NCBI GenBank assembly: GCA_030386875.1
Contig: CM059579.1
Coordinates: forward strand, 19,936,484 to 20,000,483
Direction: 5' to 3'
DNA from: Morinoia aosen
Lineage: Eukaryota > Arthropoda > Malacostraca > Amphipoda > Talitridae
Length of the DNA stretch: 64,000 nucleotides
This document shows, in pieces, positions 59,006 to 64,000 of the stretch. A program made the position numbers and the translations under genes. The notes under the pieces are model-generated. The model was not told the origin of the DNA, searched no databases, and worked only from the letters and a program-made list of their open reading frames with translations. How positions within the stretch are numbered: position 1 is the stretch's first letter; each line of letters starts with the position of its first letter.

Positions 59006-59784
59006 TGTGGGTAATTAAAATTCCCTTAAATGAGTTCCCAATCAAGCCGTATGTGGTTGAAAATCACGCTTCGCGCCCTAAACATGAGGTCACCTAGGAA
59101 ACAATAAAAAAAGAACCATGGATTGAAATAAATTTTTTTAACAAATAAACTTTTCATTTTTGATAAAATTTTACCAGTGGTAAAACTGGAGCAAATCTAT
59201 AGTAGACGTACACAACCATCGCTCAGTGACCGGGATCAGGGTGCACTCAGTACGATACACAAAGTATCTTCTTATTCGAATGAACGACCCAGAGATATGA
59301 GAAAAAATAGCGTGGTTGATGGCTCCAGTTTACGAGTGCGTTCGCAATTCGCAAGGTTTTTACGCTTTGAACAGCCGAGGAGTGAAAGAGTTCCTCCTAT
59401 AACCCCGCATGTTTCTTTTTTAAAGGTGTGCAACAAGTCTTTCCGCATTGAGTATTCAGGGCTCATTACTCTCTCAGTATCAAGCCATGCGAATGTCGGC
59501 TACCGTTCACATTGTTACGATGTGGATCAAAAGCATGAGGAAAAGTTTCACTGAAAAGGGACCTTTCTTTATAAAAGATGGTTGTGACAGCGCTAAAAAT
59601 GCGGTGAGCCTAAAATGCTCACAGAGGAGAGACTTTTTGGACACCCTCTACAGTGTACAGTCAGCACACACGCTGTCTATTCTGATATTTTTTGCCATCG
59701 TGGGATATTAACTAGAAACCATTTTGTCTCCCAAAGCAATGCTTCGCCCAGTACGCCACAAATACATTCATGAGGAGACGAACA

Positions 59785-59982
59785 TGAATGAAGTATTGAA
59801 GTAAAATTCAAATGAAGTATTTAAGTAAAATTCAAATGAAGTATTGAAGTAAAAATTCAAATGAATAATCAGAGTAAAAATTAAAATGAAGTATTGAAGT
59901 AACATTCAAATGAAGTATTGAAGTAGCATTCAAATGAAGTATTAAAGTAAATTTCAAATGAAGTACTGGGGTAAAAATCAAA
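59785..59982. repeat. 24-bp minisatellite in MGAT4 intron C-D
   Basis: About eight units of 'aatgaagtattgaagtaaaattca' with small indels, ending 12 bases from the exon C donor. Confidence 0.93.
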
Positions 59983-59994
59983 TCAAACCCTGAC

Positions 59995-60153
59995 CTGCAA
60001 CGCAACCCACTCCCTCTTGGCGTGAAGCAAGACAAAATCCCTGACGGCGGTGACGAAGTGCCGGGCCGCCAGGACGTCGTCTTCCAAGATGAGGTAGTAG
60101 GTCGACGGCTGTCGCGTCCACGCGTACCAAAACAAGAAGGCGAAGTCCAGAAC
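59995..60153 (-). CDS. MGAT4: MGAT4 exon C: catalytic core with EDD motif
   Basis: Acceptor ttacgaacag| (60154), donor TTGCAG|gtcagg (59995), both phase 0; 53 codons. Encodes VLDFAFLFWYAW (family NLDYCFLMMYAQ) and TYYLILEDDVLAARHF (family YYIQLEDDI), the EDD acidic motif being the probable metal/UDP-GlcNAc site of the GT54 family, then WVALQ leading into exon D. Confidence 0.95.
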
Positions 60154-60599
60154 CTGTTCGTAAAAGATCATTGAAGTAGATATTCGAAATCTTTGAACCT
60201 GCTAAGAACGAGTGTAGTATCATTGCATTCTCGTTTCTAAAATGCCATGAGAAGCTTATGAATATTGGCCAATGAATCATATAATAATAATAATTGCCAA
60301 TAGCCTCCGCAAAATAATTAAGACAACGCCTGATAAATAACATACTCAGGCCGATATTAATCGGAAATTGCGGTAGCTGATGACTCTTCATAAGATCTTT
60401 TCTAATCACCAATCAGTACACCGCACCAACAAATGCTACCTAGTATACAAACACAAAAATACCACTAGAAATATTCACCAGTATTTTGAAGAGGAAGTAA
60501 GTACATCACATGAGTAAGAGAATAGACGGACATCGCTCGTTGTATGGGAGAATTATATTATTTTTAAATGCAAGATTAAACCAGATTTTGAATTTGTTT

Positions 60600-60962
60600 T
60601 TCGGCCTTCAAACCTAAAAAGTTAATCCAAAGCGAAGAATGAATGCGCTATTTAGTACGGAAATAAGGCAACGGGAAATCTACACAAAAGTGGATTTTCA
60701 CACAGAATTCCTTGCGTATAGAACGAGCAAGATTGAAAAAAGTATACGAGGATAAAAGTTAAAGAAGATAGTATTAGATGATAGACAAGAACGACAGCAG
60801 TGGACCGGAAAAAAATGGTCCTTCACAAAACAAGAAATCTATTCTACCGGAAGATGCCAAGCTTACTTAACCTTCAGTTCGGGACCTCACGCATCTTCCT
60901 CAGCTTATTCTCGCGAATACAATTCTCACGCGCTAATCCTCCCAAATACAATATCATCCTCA
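60600..60962 (-). mobile_element. CCCCTCAGGGG-family retroposon, old copy
   Basis: In MGAT4 intron B-C; 'ctatttagtacggaaataag', 'agcagtggaccggaaaaaaa' and 'taaccttcagttcgggacct' blocks recognisable. Confidence 0.65.
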
Positions 60963-61505
60963 GGGTACTTGAAAGTAATTAATCGAAGGCTTGAAATAAA
61001 GGAGAATTCGCAGAAATAAACTAAAGAAGGCCAACCCCAACCGATCGGTTACAAAAATGGTCATCGAATACTTTGCCACATTAGGCATTAAAAGGAGTTG
61101 AAAGTACCGGGGTGCTCCCAGTGCAGTTAATGAGACGAGAAGGGAAAATGAAAAGCACAGTTGGCATAGCTTGAAAATATGGCAGCAGGAACGAGCCGAG
61201 AGGCAGCCCATCCTCGAGTTGATCCATGTTGTCCGACACAAATCAAGCACATACACTACAGTAGTGGTAAAGAAGAAATAGCCGTGTCCCCACACTCATG
61301 AACATTCGGGTCCAAGCACAAGCACATCCTCTATAACATGATAAAGCACCCGTTTCACACATGATTTGATAGTTCTTTGTAGCATTGTGAATAATTATCT
61401 GAATAATTATCGATATTGAAGCTCATTCGCTTGCCCAATGCGCCAGCAACCAGCTCGGTACGCAACCAACCTGCCCAATGCGCCATCAGCGCGCCCGCCA
61501 CAAAC

Positions 61506-61671
61506 CTGCTTGGTGCGCCACTGCACCCTGCTGACGGAGTCGTTGTAGGTGCGGCGGATGGTGGCGAAGTCGATGGAGGGGTAGAGAAGGGCGGGCGGCT
61601 GCAGCACGCGGATGATGCCGGCGTCGATGTGGCGTCTGTACTGCGCCTCCAACGCGCGGCCGCGGCTCTGC
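61506..61671 (-). CDS. MGAT4: MGAT4 exon B
   Basis: Acceptor ttgtgcgcag| (61672) phase 2; donor AAGCAG|gtttgt (61506) phase 0. Encodes AGIIRVLQPPALLYPSIDF (family GLIEIISPP..YYPDL) and NDSVSRVQWRTKQ (family GDSKERVRWRTKQ), the signature segment preceding the catalytic EDD exon. Confidence 0.94.
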
Positions 61672-62522
61672 CTGCGCACAACACGTCTTTTGTGTACTCC
61701 AGCGCACTCATCATTTTATGGCAATGCAAGACAGCATACTGCATGCTAAAGTGTTGATAATGTTCATTTTTTCCAAAATCATGGGTCAAAACCAAAATCA
61801 TCGCCTCTAGACTCATTCCGTCCATCTTAGGTTCCTGCATAATACATAATGCATTACACAGGTACAAGTAAGATAAGCTTCAACACTACGTTCAAGTTTC
61901 AACTTGAACATTATTTCCAATACATTCAAGCCGACTCAACACGTTGATTTCGTTTGCAAGGTTGCTACGATTCTTTCGGTTAGGTTGTGAGTAGAAAAAT
62001 TAAAAAACAAAAGTTACGGCTCGAATACGTTCTTATCCATTTCAAAAAGTGTAAAATAATGATTGATTGAATGATAATATTTTCACTTGTACGAGAAATT
62101 TATTACGGGAAGGTAGTACAATAACTGAAATAGTACACATAAATAGCAGTACATTAATAAGCAATATACCTAGTGGTATACATAAAACACAACGCAGCTA
62201 ACGTGTTGATGCTTATTCGCTGAGTCACATCCAAAATCAGTCCGAGGGCTAGAATAATCATTCTCTGTATTAGTTTCCCCTACACAAAAAAAACATCGGT
62301 CAGGTTTGCTTCAGAGCAGCTACGCCTACCTCCCAACAGAGGACAGATGCATAATACATATCACTGCGCTAAAATCAAAATATCAATATTCGATAAATTC
62401 GAACCCAAAAGCTCACCGTGCGAACATTTTACAACATTATTGGGCAGCTCGACGTTTACCGCACCGCGCGAGCTAAAAAAGTGCGCACGCGGAGCAGTTG
62501 AACTCTAAATGAAATCCCTGAC
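61672..62522 (-). other. MGAT4 intron A-B
   Basis: 851-base intron; no element recognised. Confidence 0.75.
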
Positions 62523-62681
62523 CTGACATCGGGATCAGCGTCGGCCAGCAGCAGGAAGATGAAGATGTCCTTCTTGTCGTCCTCGGAAGTCTCCCTCAGG
62601 AGCGAGTCCAGAGTGCGGTGCAGGTATTCCTCCTTCCTCCACACGGACGCTATCCCAATCGTCATGTACCGCTGACGCAAA
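62523..62681 (-). CDS. MGAT4: MGAT4-type N-acetylglucosaminyltransferase, exon A (gene continues right)
   Basis: MGAT4 enzymes (GT54) are Golgi type II membrane proteins that transfer GlcNAc from UDP-GlcNAc in beta-1,4 linkage to the alpha-1,3 mannose arm of N-glycans, opening the way to tri-antennary chains. Exon A has acceptor ttgatgcag| (62682) and donor GTCAG|gtcagg (62523), both phase 2. It encodes MTIGIASVWRKEEYLHRTL (family LTIGIPTVKR..SYL..TL) and DIFIFLLLADADPDV (family V.VVFIGETD), the start of the nucleotide-binding fold. In the window the order is A to F at 62681-62523, 61671-61506, 60153-59995, 58750-58503, 57110-56891 and 56652-55600, all phase-compatible. The cytoplasmic tail, membrane anchor and stem exons are outside. 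The A/B/C paralogue cannot be chosen. Confidence 0.94.
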
Positions 62682-63759
62682 CTGCATCAAATGAGAGCAA
62701 GACTGCATATTTTGCGCAACATAAATCGTGAGTTCAATTTCTCTCTCGGTCCATCTGCGAGTTTTGGTCTAATTTTGTCGCTCAGCGATGACGCAGACGA
62801 GTAATGGGAGCGAAAGTGCACAATTTATCTCGAAGAATATGCGAGCATCAGCGCTCTGAAGGCAAGTCGATCAGTTTGAGTCAAGGTAGGCTCTCAAATA
62901 TGGAAGGACTGGTCATAAGAGCATTACTCATAGAGTGCAAAAACTGGACGAGTTCACGGTACTTCTGATTTGGGATAGGCACTAAACTGCTCAATTTATC
63001 AGCGATTTTAAGATGGATAGATAGGAACTCATGTGAATATTAAAATTCATGGTTTTATGGTACAGGTTTGTTTCCTATCGTAAATACTAACTACTCAAAT
63101 CCTTACACTTATATGTACGAGTAAGAATTATTTAAGATTTGTTTGAAAGTTTGCGAAAATTGAAGAGAAGAAATTTTCAAGAAATTGAAAGGGAAATCAA
63201 ATTTTTCATTCTTCCAATGGCATATACGTACCTTGGACCGGTAATATTTGGCCACTCAAAATGAGGAACCGCAGTAAAAAATGACTGTTCAGTTTCTGAA
63301 CAACTAATTTTGACTTACACAATCTTCTACAAAGGATACGTCCTGAAACAGCTTTTTGGGCCTAATGCAATATTGGGGGAACACAAATATTATCGTATGG
63401 ACCGAGCTCGGCTCCTCCCTCGCATACGATAACCCTTCATTTCGTCCGAGATGAAAATTTCACCACAACATCACAGCTCAGCTTGATAAGATTTACCCCA
63501 CGCAAACTGAGGAAGTTTATTTCCGCGCTACACTAATCCATGTTGAGCTTAACGCTTCAAGATTTCATCATCGCAGGTATATTTCAATATTGCACCTTCA
63601 CCCCATGTTTTTGTGGGCACTATTTTTCGAACAATAGATCACTCACAAATGGCCAGTCAAAATTGTCGTCGAGAGAGACGTCATCACGGCGAATGATAGA
63701 GATGGAGTCGAGGTTAGTTTTGAAGATGAGGATGGATTTATCGTGGATCAGTATCGTCG
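62682..63759 (-). other. MGAT4 upstream intron
   Basis: No further MGAT4 exon was recognised between exon A and the window end; open frames here have no homology that I recognise. Confidence 0.6.
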
Positions 63760-64000
63760 TGGTAGCACGTATACCGTCCTCTGGAACGTGCTACTCGTCC
63801 CCGGTATCTCCGTGATGCTTGTCCCCGGTATCTCCCCACTACCTGTCCCCGGTATCTCCGTGCTACCCGTCCTCGGTATCTCCGTGCTACCCGTCCTCGG
63901 TATCTCCGTGCCACCCGTCCCCGGTATCTCCGTGCCACCCGTCCCCGGTATCTCCGTGCCACCCGTCCACGGTATCTCCGTGCTACCCGTCCCCGGTATC
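63760..64000. repeat. 24-bp minisatellite running off the window
   Basis: About ten units of 'ccccggtatctccgtgctac' + 'ccgt'; the minus strand reads a repeating ARRYRGRV octapeptide, which I take as a by-product rather than a protein. Confidence 0.93.

Noticed and set aside
63738..63962. Repeating ARRYRGRV octapeptide frame on the minus strand
   Set aside because: By-product of a 24-bp minisatellite; no start or splice support.
1..64000. CRISPR arrays, operons, bacterial genes
   Set aside because: The tandem repeats have no spacer structure and all conserved genes are spliced eukaryotic ones.

Overview
The window is animal nuclear DNA: AT-rich, with spliced genes, long introns, many nested transposable elements and several minisatellites. 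Two conserved gene families, both arthropod-like in sequence, and an I-group LINE with RNase H suggest an arthropod, probably an insect; the species cannot be fixed from sequence alone. No bacterial features, rRNA, convincing tRNA or CRISPR array were seen.

Genes. (1) Plus strand, 3267-6575: the last two coding exons of a Cip4/Toca-1 family protein (F-BAR/SH3 adaptor), ending in a complete C-terminal SH3 domain; its upstream exons lie left of the window. (2) Minus strand, 62681 down to 55600: six exons (A-F) of an MGAT4-type N-acetylglucosaminyltransferase (GT54), with phase-compatible splice sites throughout; the 5' end lies right of the window. Exon F continues about 270 codons past the family's usual C-terminus. 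(3) Minus strand, 33577 down to 22586: three phase-compatible exons (G, H, I) of a protein I do not recognise. They are either a separate gene or the 3' end of the MGAT4 transcription unit, since exon F could splice to G in phase 2 only through weak donors.

Mobile DNA by region. 2-11 kb: copies of a TPRT-type short retroposon (called here the CCCCTCAGGGG family, about 19 copies on both strands) and a foldback element inside the Cip4 intron. 12.7-19.6 kb: a nearly complete I-group LINE with 12-13 bp target site duplications, three in-frame stops, and an ORF1 whose nucleic-acid-binding module is tandemly duplicated. 20.8-22.3 kb: a foldback element with 21-bp tandem arrays. 23.3-24.9 kb: a decayed Tc1-like element. 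26.3 kb: a hammerhead ribozyme motif with an intact core. 28.6-31.3 kb: a 5'-truncated CR1/Jockey-like LINE inside a retroposon copy. 31.5-32.2 kb: a TTAA-flanked MITE inside another copy. 46.1-47.6 kb: a palindromic element containing a second palindromic element with a perfect 8-bp target duplication. 49.7-50.4 kb: a Tigger/Jerky-like transposase relic. 52.8-53.4 kb: an internally deleted mariner.

Minisatellites cluster in the MGAT4 introns (39, 99, 24 and 24 bp units). The 99-bp array directly abuts the exon D donor, and each unit repeats a donor-like CAG|GTAC site.
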